64,000 nt of DNA, taken from positions 434,001 to 498,000 of the forward strand of contig NZ_JAUQYP010000001.1 in NCBI RefSeq assembly GCF_030586465.1, in the 5' to 3' direction. The position numbers and the translations under genes are program-made. This document shows, in pieces, positions 21,056 through 30,153 of this stretch. Numbering within the stretch: the stretch's first letter is position 1; every line of letters begins with the position of its first letter. The stretch comes from Actinotalea lenta (lineage in GTDB: Bacteria; Actinomycetota; Actinomycetes; Actinomycetales; Cellulomonadaceae). The notes under the pieces were generated by a model that saw nothing but the letters and a program-made list of their open reading frames with translations, was not told the DNA's origin and did no database searches.

Positions 21056-23302
21056 TCACGGCCGGAAGACGGCGCGCCACCTCGGCCAGGCCTCCGCCCG
21101 GCACCACACCGGGACGACGTCGCGCGGGACCTCGCGCTCGACCACCCCGCCGCCGGTCACCGTCTCGCCGCTCCACACGTCGACCCACGCGCCCTCGGGC
21201 AGCGCGGTTCCCCAGCGCTCCACGCCCGGCCGGGTCACGGGGTGCACCAGCAGGTCGTCGCCCAGCTGGAACTGGTGCGGGAAGGCCCAGTAGCGCTCGT
21301 CCCGGGGGTGGTCCACGAACATGGCGCGCATCAGCGGTCGACTCGCGGCGATCGCCACGCGGGCCTGCTCGGCCAGGTACGGCACGAGGCGCTCCCGCAG
21401 GTGGGCGTAGCGACGGAAGACGTCGACCACCTCGGGGTCGTCGTGCGTCCGGGCGACGTTCCACGGTGTGCGGTCGCGCAGCGGGGGGCGGTGGTGGTGG
21501 AACTCGGAGTGGTACTGCATGACCGGCATGAACGTGGCGGCCGCGGTCGCCCGCAGGTACAGCTCGGGCTCGGGCACCGGACCGGAGAACCCCGCGAGGT
21601 CCCAGCCCCAGTAGACGATCCCGCACGCCGAGGCGCTGAGTCCGGCGGTGATGGAGTGCTCGAACGCCGCCCAGGTGGAGTCCTCGTCCCCGGCCCACAC
21701 GATGCCGTGCGCCTGGGTGCCGGTGAACCCGGCACGCGAGAAGGTCACCGGCGGCTTGCCGCACGAGCGCAGCAGGTCGCCGAAGGCCCGCGCGAAGTGC
21801 ACCGGGTTGAGGTTGTTCGCCTCGTCGCCACGGCGGCCGTCGGCGTAGCGCAGGTCGTGGCCCCAGGCGTGCTCGCCGCCGTCGGTCTTGAACCCGTCGA
21901 CGTCGAGGTCCTCGACGAGGTAGCGGCGGTACTCCGTCCAGACCGCCCGCCCCTCGGGTGTGGACAGGTCGGGCATCAGCGCGCGGGGGAACCACCAGCC
22001 CCGGTTGCGGTAGGCCGTGCCGTCGGCCTCGCGCACCACGTGACCGTCGCGCTCCAGGGCCGCGCCGTCGGCGAGCACCTGGCCGGTCTGGTCGGGGCGC
22101 CAGGGGGTGTCGTCGCGGGCGATCGTCTCGTCGGTCTTGAGCAGTGGGATCTGCCAGAGCACGACCTTGATGCCGCGCTCGTGCATGTCGGCCACCCAGC
22201 CCGCCGGGTCCGGCCACGGGCCGTCGGCGGGGAACGTGAAGTCCTCCGCCCGCCGGGGCGAGCCATCGGCGTGCACCGCCCAGCGCGCGCCGCCGAACTC
22301 GGTGATCCCCAGCTCGTCGCTCCATGCCTCGACCACGACGACGCCGACCGGGATGTCCAGGTCGCGGTGGGTGTCCATCCGCTGCGTCACGATCTCCTGG
22401 GTGTGCCACTCGTTGCCCGAGGCCCACAGCCGCAGCACCCAGTCCGGCAGCTCCTCGGCCCGGCCGACCTCGTCGCCGAACGCGGTGAGCACCGTGGCCG
22501 GGTCGCCCTCGTAGACCGCGACGTCCAGCTGCTCGCGCTCCGCCCCGCCGAGCGTCGCCTCCACGACGAGCAGGTCTGGCTCGGTGGCGCCCACGTCGTA
22601 CCAGGTGCGCCGCGTGGTGCGGACGTGGAAGCCCCAGCCGTCCCCACCGACCACGTGCGCGAACGGCATCGGCAGGTAGGTGCGGCGGTGCTCGCCCTGG
22701 GCCTTGTACTGCTCGAAGACCACCGCGTCGGGCGTCCGGCCGCGCTGGTCGAGCGCGTCGAACCGCTCGCCGAAGCCGACCACGTGCTCGCTCGGCTCCA
22801 GCCGCAGCGCGAACCGCACCCGGTGAACGCCGTCGTCGTCGCGCAGCCACCGCACCGAGCCGGGCACCAGGCGGGGGTGGTCCTCCCGCCCGCCGACGAG
22901 CAGCCGACCACCGTGCGGGGCCCAGGTCGCCACGTTCACGTCGAACCATGCCGTGGCCTCGTCGCCGGCGACGAACCGGTAGCGGTGACGTCCCGCGGCG
23001 AGCGGTCCGGTGGTCACGGCCCAGCCGCCCTCGTCGGCGAGCTGTGCCGCCTGCGCCTCGGCCAGGTGTCCCTCGCCGCCGGCGAGCGCCGCGGCGTCGG
23101 CCGACGGCCCCGCGGGCGCCAGGTCCAGCACCTGGACCGCGCCTGAGGCGTCCTGCCACTCGCAGCGAGGCGCGCCCGCGGGACCGTCCACGACGACCCC
23201 GAGCCGGACACGCTCGCCGGCCACCGGCAGCACCGGGGTGCGCTGGTCGGCCGAGGCGGCATAGGGGTGCTCGACCCCGTGGGGGCGGTGCTGCAGCGTC
23301 AT
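21056..23302 (-). CDS. Family 31 glycoside hydrolase (alpha-glucosidase/alpha-xylosidase type)
   Basis: At 748 residues this is a typical GH31 retaining enzyme. The nucleophile is Asp474 in DGFKTDGGEHAWG, and the acid/base Asp lies in the downstream VWAGDEDSTWAAF motif. An N-terminal beta-sandwich carries VVGFGERFDALDQRG, the usual substrate-pocket loop. There is no signal peptide, so it acts in the cytosol on imported alpha-linked sugars. Its ATG overlaps the stop of the GH15 gene as ATGA, so the two are translationally coupled and end the ROK/ABC operon. An alpha-1,6- or alpha-1,4-glucosidase role fits the operon better than alpha-xylosidase, but the sequence does not settle it. Confidence 0.93.
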   Translation of the reverse strand: MTLQHRPHGVEHPYAASADQRTPVLPVAGERVRLGVVVDGPAGAPRCEWQDASGAVQVLDLAPAGPSADAAALAGGEGHLAEAQAAQLADEGGWAVTTGPLAAGRHRYRFVAGDEATAWFDVNVATWAPHGGRLLVGGREDHPRLVPGSVRWLRDDDGVHRVRFALRLEPSEHVVGFGERFDALDQRGRTPDAVVFEQYKAQGEHRRTYLPMPFAHVVGGDGWGFHVRTTRRTWYDVGATEPDLLVVEATLGGAEREQLDVAVYEGDPATVLTAFGDEVGRAEELPDWVLRLWASGNEWHTQEIVTQRMDTHRDLDIPVGVVVVEAWSDELGITEFGGARWAVHADGSPRRAEDFTFPADGPWPDPAGWVADMHERGIKVVLWQIPLLKTDETIARDDTPWRPDQTGQVLADGAALERDGHVVREADGTAYRNRGWWFPRALMPDLSTPEGRAVWTEYRRYLVEDLDVDGFKTDGGEHAWGHDLRYADGRRGDEANNLNPVHFARAFGDLLRSCGKPPVTFSRAGFTGTQAHGIVWAGDEDSTWAAFEHSITAGLSASACGIVYWGWDLAGFSGPVPEPELYLRATAAATFMPVMQYHSEFHHHRPPLRDRTPWNVARTHDDPEVVDVFRRYAHLRERLVPYLAEQARVAIAASRPLMRAMFVDHPRDERYWAFPHQFQLGDDLLVHPVTRPGVERWGTALPEGAWVDVWSGETVTGGGVVEREVPRDVVPVWCRAEAWPRWRAVFRP

Positions 23303-24441
23303 CGGGGGTCCTCGCTCAGTGCGGTGGTCAGGATGAGCACCATGCCGTGCGACCACAGCAGCGGGGTCGCGACCGGACCCCACCGCCGAAGCCACTCGTC
23401 GCGGTGCTCGGGGTGCAGCAGGTGGTCGGGCACCTGCTCGGGCAGGTCGCCCTCGGCGGTGGCGGTCGCCAGCGCCCAGTCCAGGTGACGCTCGGCGCCC
23501 TGGCGGTCGCCGGCGGCGAGCAGGTTCCAGCCCAGCAGGCAGGACAGCAGCGGCCACTGGCCGCCGCCGTAGAACACGTCGGCGGCGAACCGGTGCACCC
23601 CGCCGTCGACGTCCAGGTCCCGCCCGATCGCCTCGAGGGTGGCGGTCGCCAGCGGCGAGCCCACGGGCACGAGCCCGAACGGCACCACGCACGAGGCCAG
23701 CGACGCGTCCACCGCGTCCGAGCCGACCCACTTGGCCAGGTGTGCGGCCGTCGGGTCGGCCGCCCGACCCCGCGTCACACCGCCGGTCAGGCCCGAGGAC
23801 TCGACCCGCAGCGCGGCCTCGCGCGCCCTGGTCGCGCGCTCGGGGTCGAGGGTCCCTCCGGCGACGGCGGCCAGCAGACCGGCGCGGACGGCGGCGAGCG
23901 TGGAGGTGTGCACGTGCTCGACGTGCTCCTCCCACCAGTCATAGCAGGGCCGGTCGCCCACGGCGACCAGGTAGTCGGTGGCCACCGCGACGGCCGGCGC
24001 CCACCGCTCGAGGGGTACGTCGTGGCGCCTGGCGTGCGCCTCGACGGCCCACAGCCACATGCCGTAGCCGTCGGTCTGGAAGTCCCACCACGGCTCCGAG
24101 CCGTCCGCCCCGTCGAGCGTGAACCGGGTGGGCAGCATGGCCGACGCGGGCACCTCCCGCCCGACCGCGGCGTCCGCGACGATCGCGGCCACCCGGTCGG
24201 CGCGATCGGTCAGGAGCCGCGCCGCCCAGTCGTGGAACGCGTCCGCGGACGCGACGTCGCCCCACCGCGACATCCCCTCGGCGACGAAGGAGCCGTCCCG
24301 CAGCCACGCGTAGCCGCGATACGCCGAGAACGTGGGGGAGGCGGGGTAGGCGCCACCGGGGTGCTGGAGCGCCGCGATGACGGCGTGGCTGCGGGCGGCC
24401 AGCTCGGCACGGGCCGCGACGCCCGGTCGGGGGCGGGTCAT
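23299..24441 (-). CDS. Short GH15 glucohydrolase (isomaltose-glucohydrolase-like)
   Basis: This 380-residue protein has the GH15 barrel signatures: YRGYAWLRDGSF near residues 41-52, CYDWWEEHVEHVHTS with the general-acid Glu at ~171, and LPEQ with the general-base Glu335. Ordinary bacterial glucoamylases carry an extra ~250-residue N-terminal beta-domain, which is missing here. Compact GH15 enzymes of this kind include the Kribbella isomaltose glucohydrolase, so release of glucose from isomaltose-type alpha-1,6 sugars is my inference. No signal peptide: intracellular. The start ATG at 24441 follows a strong hairpin in the gap after the binding-protein gene. Confidence 0.88.
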   Translation of the reverse strand: MTRPRPGVAARAELAARSHAVIAALQHPGGAYPASPTFSAYRGYAWLRDGSFVAEGMSRWGDVASADAFHDWAARLLTDRADRVAAIVADAAVGREVPASAMLPTRFTLDGADGSEPWWDFQTDGYGMWLWAVEAHARRHDVPLERWAPAVAVATDYLVAVGDRPCYDWWEEHVEHVHTSTLAAVRAGLLAAVAGGTLDPERATRAREAALRVESSGLTGGVTRGRAADPTAAHLAKWVGSDAVDASLASCVVPFGLVPVGSPLATATLEAIGRDLDVDGGVHRFAADVFYGGGQWPLLSCLLGWNLLAAGDRQGAERHLDWALATATAEGDLPEQVPDHLLHPEHRDEWLRRWGPVATPLLWSHGMVLILTTALSEDPR

Positions 24442-24471
24442 GGCGAGGTCACCTCTCGGGGCGGGATCGAA

Positions 24472-24510
24472 CCGGGGGACACGCGCAGCAGGGGTGCGCA
24501 TGTCCCCCGG
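24472..24510 (-). terminator. Strong intercistronic hairpin after the sugar-binding-protein gene
   Basis: Two 16-base arms beginning CCGGGGGACA pair with one mismatch around the 7-base loop GCAGGGG. It sits in the 80-base gap between the binding-protein stop and the GH15 start. No T-tract follows, so it may act as a partial terminator or protect the upstream mRNA 3' end. Confidence 0.6.
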
Positions 24511-24521
24511 CGGGGCGGGCG

Positions 24522-25793
24522 TCAGCCGGCCAGCAGGGCGTTGATCTGCTTGGCGGCCTCGGACACGGCCTGGGCTGCCGTCATCCGGCCCGCCGCAGCC
24601 TCGGTGAGCTGGTTGTTCACGATGTCGACCATCTGGTTCTGCTTCTCGCCGATCGTCGGCGGCAGGGCCACGTGGTCGAGCGAGTCGAAGACGGCCTGGC
24701 GGTTGGCCGGCTCACCCTTGTCGAGGTAGCTCGACAGCACGCTCTGGTCGGAGATCGGCGGCAGCTCCCAACCGGCGTCGAGGCGGACCTTGGCGGCCTC
24801 CTGCGAGCCGGACAGGAAGGCGGCGAACGCGGTCGCCTCCTTGACGTGCTTGCTCGTGGCCGAGACGCCGAGGGCGTTGGAGAACATCGCCGACGCCTGC
24901 GTGGTGTTGCCGGGCTCGACCGCGATGTCCCAGTTCAGCCCCGCGTCGGCGGCCTTGCCGAACATCCAGATGCCGGTGTGCCACATCGCGAGCTTGCCGC
25001 TCGTGAACAGGGTCGTGTCGAAGTCCGGCGTGCCCGCGCCCTGCTCGGCGGTCGGCATCGTCGTCCCGCTCTTGCCGATCAGCCACTGGGCCGCCTCGAC
25101 GCCCGCCGGGGTGTCGAAAGCGACGGACTTCCCGTCGTCCGACAGGAAGGGCACGCCGTTCTGCGCGAGCGCCTTGTAGAACTCGTAGTAGCTGATCGGC
25201 TGGTAGTCGCCCCAGACCCCGGCAGCGGTGTCGGTGAGCTTCTTGGCGGCCGCCTGCTCGTCCGCCCAGGTCCAGCTCGAGTCCGGGTAGGACAGGCCGG
25301 CCGCGTCGAACAGGTCCTTGTTGTAGAACAGCACGACGTCGGAGAACGAGCTGGGCAAGGCGTACTGCGTGCCGTCGGTCTGGTAGGCGTCCAGCAGCGA
25401 CGGGGTGTAGACGGACGTGTCCACGCCGTCGATCGGCGCGAGCACGCCCTCGGCCTGGTACGCCCCGTAGTTGGCGTACTCGACGTCGAAGACGTCCGAC
25501 GCCGTGCCGGCGGCGAGGTCGGTCTGCAGCGCGGTGCCGTAGTCGGCGTAGGCCATCGTCGTCACCTTGACGGTCACGCCCGGGTTCGCGGCCTCGAAGG
25601 CCTGCACGATCTGCGCGAGGTTGTCCTCGTTGCCGCCGTTGGCGATGAAGCCGGTGTAGGTGATCGTGACGTCCTGGGCGGCGGGGCTCGCCCCACCGGT
25701 GTCGCTCGGGTCCGAGGTGGACCCTGACGAGCAGGCCGCGAGCGTCAGCGCGAGCGCGCCGACCGCGAGGGTGGCCGGGGTACGGCGGTTCAT
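24522..25793 (-). CDS. Sugar ABC transporter substrate-binding lipoprotein
   Basis: The N-terminus MNRRTPATLAVGALALTLAAC ends in the lipobox LAAC, so the mature protein is a lipoprotein on the outer face of the membrane. The remaining ~400 residues have the extracellular solute-binding family 1 pattern, for example FEAANPGVTVKVTTM and VVLFYNKDLFDAAGL. It delivers an oligosaccharide to the two permeases encoded just upstream. The ATG at 25793 is chosen because GGAG lies 6 bases before it, while the ATG two codons earlier abuts that GGAG. Hairpins flank the gene on both sides. Confidence 0.94.
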   Translation of the reverse strand: MNRRTPATLAVGALALTLAACSSGSTSDPSDTGGASPAAQDVTITYTGFIANGGNEDNLAQIVQAFEAANPGVTVKVTTMAYADYGTALQTDLAAGTASDVFDVEYANYGAYQAEGVLAPIDGVDTSVYTPSLLDAYQTDGTQYALPSSFSDVVLFYNKDLFDAAGLSYPDSSWTWADEQAAAKKLTDTAAGVWGDYQPISYYEFYKALAQNGVPFLSDDGKSVAFDTPAGVEAAQWLIGKSGTTMPTAEQGAGTPDFDTTLFTSGKLAMWHTGIWMFGKAADAGLNWDIAVEPGNTTQASAMFSNALGVSATSKHVKEATAFAAFLSGSQEAAKVRLDAGWELPPISDQSVLSSYLDKGEPANRQAVFDSLDHVALPPTIGEKQNQMVDIVNNQLTEAAAGRMTAAQAVSEAAKQINALLAG

Positions 25794-25822
25794 GAGCATC
25801 TCCTTCGATGGTGCCGGGTCGG

Positions 25823-25848
25823 CGACCGGGGCGGGAGCGCCCCGGTCG
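25823..25848 (-). terminator. Perfect intercistronic hairpin before the sugar-binding-protein gene
   Basis: The arms CGACCGGGGCG and CGCCCCGGTCG pair perfectly over 11 bases around a GGAG loop, 30 bases upstream of the binding-protein start. It lies within the operon, so it may block exonuclease decay or attenuate rather than end transcription. Confidence 0.55.
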
Positions 25849-25851
25849 TGG

Positions 25852-26736
25852 TCACTTGAGTCCGGAGCTGGCCACGCCCTGGACGACGTAGCGCTGGGCG
25901 AGGACGTAGAGCGCGAGCATGGGCAGGATGCTGACGACCGAGCCGGCCATCACGACGTCCCATTGCGTCGTGTACTGGCCCTGGAGCGCCTGCAGCGCCA
26001 CCGGGAACGTCTGCCGCTGCGGTGAGCGCAGGATGATCAGCGGCCACAGGAAGGCGTTCCAGCTCTGCATGAACGCGAACACCGCGAGCGTGGCCAGCGC
26101 GGGACGGATGTTGGGCAGCACGATCCGCGTGAAGATGCGCCAGTGCCCGGCGCCGTCCAGGGTCGCTGCCTCGTCGAGCTCGCGCGGCACCTGGTTGACG
26201 GCCTGGCGCAGCAGGAACACGGCGAACGCGGTGGACACGGTCGGCAGCAGCGCGCCCAGATAGCTGTCGATCAGCCCGAAGGTCTTCATCTCTGCGAACA
26301 GCGGCACGATGAGCACCTGGAGCGGGACCATCATCGTGGCGAGGTAGACCGCGAACAGCGCGTCCCGGCCGCGGAAGTCCAGCCTGCTGAACGCGTACGC
26401 GGCCATCGCACCGGTGGTCATCTGGAGCAGGGTCGCCGCGACGGCGAGCCCCAGGCTGTTGAGCGTGACCCGGGCGAACGGCAGCCGCGTGAACAGCTCG
26501 ACGTAGGCGGACAGCGACGGCTGGTCCGGGATGAGGGACGGCGTGGCCGTCAGCCCGCTGCCCGGGCTGATCGAGGTCACCACGGCCCATGCGAACGGGA
26601 ACAGCATGACCAGGGCACCTGCCACCACGACGAGGTGCAGGGCGACGCGGCCGACGGTGATCCGCGGCCGCGGACGCGCGGGGGCGCTCGACCCGCTGGT
26701 GGTCGCAGGCGCCGGGCGGGTGGCGACGTCAGGCAT
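25852..26736 (-). CDS. Carbohydrate ABC transporter permease, MalG type
   Basis: This 294-residue permease has six hydrophobic segments and the EAA loop as REL-DEAATLDGAGHWRIFTRI (about residues 195-215), where the ATPase docks. The C-terminus YVVQGVASSGLK is typical of MalG-like CUT1 permeases. The start overlaps the stop of the MalF-type gene by 8 bases. No ATPase gene is in the operon, so a shared MsiK-like ATPase encoded elsewhere is expected, as is usual in actinobacteria. It forms the channel with the MalF-type partner. Confidence 0.94.
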   Translation of the reverse strand: MPDVATRPAPATTSGSSAPARPRPRITVGRVALHLVVVAGALVMLFPFAWAVVTSISPGSGLTATPSLIPDQPSLSAYVELFTRLPFARVTLNSLGLAVAATLLQMTTGAMAAYAFSRLDFRGRDALFAVYLATMMVPLQVLIVPLFAEMKTFGLIDSYLGALLPTVSTAFAVFLLRQAVNQVPRELDEAATLDGAGHWRIFTRIVLPNIRPALATLAVFAFMQSWNAFLWPLIILRSPQRQTFPVALQALQGQYTTQWDVVMAGSVVSILPMLALYVLAQRYVVQGVASSGLK

Positions 26737-27670
26737 AGGTCACCCACCGGCGCTGGCCCCGGATCTGCACGAGCGTGATCGCGAGGATGACGGCGAACAG
26801 CAGCCAGGACAGGGCGGAGGCGGACCCCGCCTCGCCGTAGCGGAAGGCCAGCTGCTGGATGCGCAGGACGACGACCTCGCTGGACCCGTTGGGGCCGCCC
26901 GCCGTCATGGCGTACACCTGGTCGAACACCTGGAACCCGTTGATCAGCGAGATGACCACCACGAAGAACGTCGAGGGCGACAGCAGCGGCAGCACGACGC
27001 TCCACAGCCGGCGCCACCAGCCCGCGCCGTCGACGCGTGCGGCCTCCAGGACCTCCGTGGGGATCGCCTGGAGCCCGGCGAGCAGGATCACCATGACGAA
27101 CCCGAGGTCCTTCCACGCCGAGGCGAGGACGACCGAGGCCATCGACCAGGCGGGGTCCGTCCACCAGCCGGGTCCCTGGACGCCCAGCTGCGCGAGCGTC
27201 CAGTTCACGATCCCGACGCTCGGGTTGAGCAGCCAGCGCCACACCAGGGCGACCACGATCCAGCTGGTCACGACCGGCAGGAAGTACACCCCGCGGAGCA
27301 GCGCACGGCCATGGAGAGCGGTGTTCAGCGCGAGCGCGAGACCGAGGCCGCCCCCATACACCAGTGGCAGGTAGCCGGCCAGGTAGCCCAGGGTGTGCCC
27401 GAACGCCGCGAGGGTCGCGGGGTCGCGCAGGAGCGCGGCGTAGTTGCCGAGCCCGACCCAGTGCATCGACCCGATGAGGTTCCACTCGTGCAGGCTGATC
27501 CAGCCCGCGCCGAGCATGGGCACGATCACGAACGCCGCGAGCGGCAGCGCGCTGGGCAGCAGGAACGCCAGCGCCCACCACCCGGTACGACGCCGCGCAG
27601 CGGAGCGGCTCCGGCCGCCCGTACGGGTGGCCCCTCGGGTGGGGCGGCGGCTGACGGCAGGGGCGGTCAT
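26729..27670 (-). CDS. Carbohydrate ABC transporter permease, MalF type
   Basis: A 313-residue protein with a basic cytosolic N-terminus (residues 1-30), then six membrane segments beginning [20 protein letters not shown]. The EAA loop is [19 protein letters not shown]. It pairs with the MalG-type permease. The ATG overlaps the stop of the ROK regulator as ATGA, indicating translational coupling of regulator and transporter. A longer reading upstream into the regulator is not supported by homology. Confidence 0.94.
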   Translation of the reverse strand: MTAPAVSRRPTRGATRTGGRSRSAARRRTGWWALAFLLPSALPLAAFVIVPMLGAGWISLHEWNLIGSMHWVGLGNYAALLRDPATLAAFGHTLGYLAGYLPLVYGGGLGLALALNTALHGRALLRGVYFLPVVTSWIVVALVWRWLLNPSVGIVNWTLAQLGVQGPGWWTDPAWSMASVVLASAWKDLGFVMVILLAGLQAIPTEVLEAARVDGAGWWRRLWSVVLPLLSPSTFFVVVISLINGFQVFDQVYAMTAGGPNGSSEVVVLRIQQLAFRYGEAGSASALSWLLFAVILAITLVQIRGQRRWVTYA

Positions 27671-28860
27671 GCGCTCGGCCCTGCGTGCAGGCGCTCGCGC
27701 ACCAGCGAGCCCTGGTCCCCGGTGGCGCCGGTCTGGTCGAACGGCGAGGCGAGCACGAGGGCTGCAGCGCCCAGCGCCCACTTGTCCTCGTCCCAGGAGT
27801 CGATGCGGTACGGGGTCCCCCGGCGGCTCGGCATCAGGTGCCGGCGGAAGGACGCGGCGAACCCGACCTCCCAGTACTGCCAGGCCGTGATGCCCTCGCC
27901 GAGCAGGACGACGACCTCCGGATCCAGGGTGTGCACCACCCCCGCCAAGGCCTGGCCGAGCATCGCGCCGGCCTCGGCGAAGAGTGCTCGGGCGTCGGCC
28001 GAGCCCTGGTCGGCCGCGAGCCGCAGCGCGTCGATGCCGTCGTCGGTGATGCCGCGCTCGCGCGCGGCGCGCTCGAGCGCGGCCTGGCCGATGTAGGCCT
28101 CGAGACAGCCCTGGCCGCCGCAGGCGCAGGCCGGGCCGTCCACCGACATCGGCAGGTGCCCGATCTCACCGGCGCCGCCATAGGCGCCGCGGTACAGCGC
28201 CCCGTCGATCACGACGCCGCAGCCGATGCCCCGCCCGATCGTGGCGACCAGGTAGGAGCCGTGGTCCCGGCCGACGCCGTACACGCGCTCTGCGACCGCG
28301 AGCGTGTTCACGTCGTTCTCCACCAGGACCGGGACCCCCAGTGCGCTCCGCAGGGCGCGCCCCACACGCGCCTCCGACCACCCCAGGGTCGGCGCCTCGA
28401 CGGTGCCCGAGTCCTGGCTGTCGACCGCCCCGGGGATGCCCACGCCGACGCCGAGCAGGTGCCCGTCGTGCGACTCGACGGCGTCCCGCAGCAGGACGGC
28501 GAGCGCGTCGAGGGCGTGCGGGGCGTCCGGGTCGAAGGCGTGCACGCTGGACCCCGTCACGCTGCCGTCGAGGGCGACGTGCACGAGCGCGACGTGGTCC
28601 GCGGTCACCTTCGCGCCGATCGCGCCCCAGCCCGTCGAGGCCAGACCGAGCCGGCGTGCGGGGCGGCCACCGTGCGAGGGCACCTGGTCCAGCTCCACGA
28701 CGAGGTCGCGGGCGAGCAGCGCCTTGGTGATCTGGGTCACCGTGGCCGGGCTCACGCCCAGCTGCCGCGCGAGCTCCGCGCGGGACAGCGGTCCACGGGT
28801 GCCGAGGAGGCCGAGGACCGCCGAGGGGACCAGGTCCCCTCGAGCCGGCTGAGCTGGCAC
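27667..28860 (-). CDS. ROK-family transcriptional regulator of the alpha-glucoside operon
   Basis: Residues ~10-60 form a winged helix-turn-helix ([20 protein letters not shown]). The rest is the ROK sugar-kinase-like domain with the zinc site [14 protein letters not shown] and a DVNTLAV-type element ([15 protein letters not shown]). It is a regulator of the XylR/NagC type rather than a kinase because of the DNA-binding domain, although an intact ROK ATP loop could bind a sugar. A GTG start with AAAGGGG upstream. As first gene of the operon, autoregulation with the downstream transporter and hydrolases is likely; an AT-rich operator candidate lies just upstream. Effector unknown, presumably the imported alpha-glucoside. 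Confidence 0.93.
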   Translation of the reverse strand: MPAQPARGDLVPSAVLGLLGTRGPLSRAELARQLGVSPATVTQITKALLARDLVVELDQVPSHGGRPARRLGLASTGWGAIGAKVTADHVALVHVALDGSVTGSSVHAFDPDAPHALDALAVLLRDAVESHDGHLLGVGVGIPGAVDSQDSGTVEAPTLGWSEARVGRALRSALGVPVLVENDVNTLAVAERVYGVGRDHGSYLVATIGRGIGCGVVIDGALYRGAYGGAGEIGHLPMSVDGPACACGGQGCLEAYIGQAALERAARERGITDDGIDALRLAADQGSADARALFAEAGAMLGQALAGVVHTLDPEVVVLLGEGITAWQYWEVGFAASFRRHLMPSRRGTPYRIDSWDEDKWALGAAALVLASPFDQTGATGDQGSLVRERLHAGPSA

Positions 28861-28882
28861 CGCGCACCCCTTTGTTCGACGC

Positions 28883-28901
28883 TTTATTTAGTCGCAAACT
28901 A
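28883..28901 (-). promoter_or_regulatory. AT-rich promoter/operator candidate for the ROK operon
   Basis: TTTATTTAGTCGCAAACTA is strikingly A/T-rich for this genome and lies 23 bases upstream of the ROK gene start. ROK regulators bind AT-rich sites containing TTTA/TAAA-like halves with AGTTT elements, so this is a reasonable autoregulatory site. The half-site symmetry is imperfect. Confidence 0.4.
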
Positions 28902-29076
28902 TCTGCATGACGCGAGACCGTCAAGCCCCAGTCCCGACGATGCGGCGCACATCTGCACCGCATCCCCACACCGCGGACAGGCCGCGCACAGCCGGGGGAC
29001 GTATCCTCGCCACGGTCCGTGTCCGAGCGGACGCCGGGGCCAAGCCCCCGGGCAACCACGTCGAAGGACCCTGCTC

Positions 29077-30051
29077 GTGCGCCGACCGGCCACCCTCCTG
29101 CTCGCCGCCACCCTGCTCCTGCCCGCCGCCACCGTGGCGGCCTGCTCGGGCGGCTCGAGCACACCCAGCCCCTCGAACAGCTCCGCCACCGGCTCACCGA
29201 GCAGCTCGCCCACGACATCGGCCCAGGACGAGGCCGCGCTCGCTGCGGTGAAGGTCTCCGGCGACCTGGGCAGCGCCCCCAAGGTCACGTTCGACACCCC
29301 GTTCGCCGTGAGCACGACCGTCGCGCGCATGGACACCAAGGGCTCGGGCGACCCGATCGCCAAGGGCGCCATGGTGCAGGTCGACTACGCGGTGTTCTCG
29401 GGCGACGACGGCAGCAAGGTCGGCTCCACCTGGGACACCGGCAAGCCGGACGTCCTCCCGCTCGGTTCCCTCAACCCCGCTTTCGAGCCGCTGGTGTCCA
29501 CGCTGGTGGGCGCCCCCATGGGCAGCCGGGTCGTGCTCGGCATCCCCGGCGCCCCGGCGACCGAGTCCCAGGCCGCCCAGCCGTCCAGCGTCATGGTCCT
29601 CGAGGTCGACAAGGTGGTCCCGACGCGGGCCACGGGTACCCCGGTGACCCCGCCCGCCGGGCTGCCGACGGTCACCCTGGACAGCTCCGGCCAGCCCTCC
29701 ATCACCGTGCCGTCCGACGCGACCAAGCCCACCGACCTGGTCACCCAGACCCTCATCAAGGGTGACGGCGCCGAGGTGAAGTCGGGGGACACCCTCACGG
29801 TGCAGTACAGCGGGTGGCTGTGGGACGGCACGCAGTTCGACTCGTCGTGGACCCGCGGCACGCCGTTCCAGACCCAGATCGGCGTCGGCCAGGTCGTCAA
29901 GGGCTGGGACCAGGGCCTGGTGGGCCAGACGGTCGGCAGCCAGGTGCTCCTCGTCATCCCGCCGTCGCTGGGCTACGGGGACCAGGAGCAGGGCTCGATC
30001 CCCGCAGGCTCCACGCTGATCTTCGTCGTGGACATCCTCGCCGCGCACTGA
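29077..30051 (+). CDS. FKBP-type peptidyl-prolyl isomerase lipoprotein
   Basis: A signal sequence ends in the lipobox-like ATVAAC (residues ~19-24), followed by a Ser/Thr/Pro linker, so the protein is anchored outside the membrane. The C-terminal FKBP domain is well conserved: VQYSGWLWDGTQFDSSW, VVKGWDQGLVGQTVGSQ and IPPSLGYG. The preceding ~150 residues look like a second, degenerate FKBP domain (VQVDYAVFSGDDGSKVGSTW). It should catalyse prolyl isomerisation of exported proteins. The GTG start follows GAAGGA. A strong terminator hairpin comes 23 bases after the stop. Confidence 0.9.
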   Translation: MRRPATLLLAATLLLPAATVAACSGGSSTPSPSNSSATGSPSSSPTTSAQDEAALAAVKVSGDLGSAPKVTFDTPFAVSTTVARMDTKGSGDPIAKGAMVQVDYAVFSGDDGSKVGSTWDTGKPDVLPLGSLNPAFEPLVSTLVGAPMGSRVVLGIPGAPATESQAAQPSSVMVLEVDKVVPTRATGTPVTPPAGLPTVTLDSSGQPSITVPSDATKPTDLVTQTLIKGDGAEVKSGDTLTVQYSGWLWDGTQFDSSWTRGTPFQTQIGVGQVVKGWDQGLVGQTVGSQVLLVIPPSLGYGDQEQGSIPAGSTLIFVVDILAAH

Positions 30052-30073
30052 CCGCCGCCGCGTGCAGACACCG

Positions 30074-30107
30074 ACGCGGGCCCTTCCCCACGGGGAGGGG
30101 CCCGCGT
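30074..30107 (+). terminator. Rho-independent-like terminator hairpin after the FKBP gene
   Basis: ACGCGGGCCCTTCCCC pairs with GGGGAGGGGCCCGCGT (one G-T wobble) around a short ACG loop. It lies between the convergent FKBP and cellobiose phosphorylase genes and could serve both strands. Confidence 0.75.
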
Positions 30108-30153
30108 CGCGTCTGGCGGGGCGAGGTCCGCAACTACCCGCCCCGCCGGCTCC

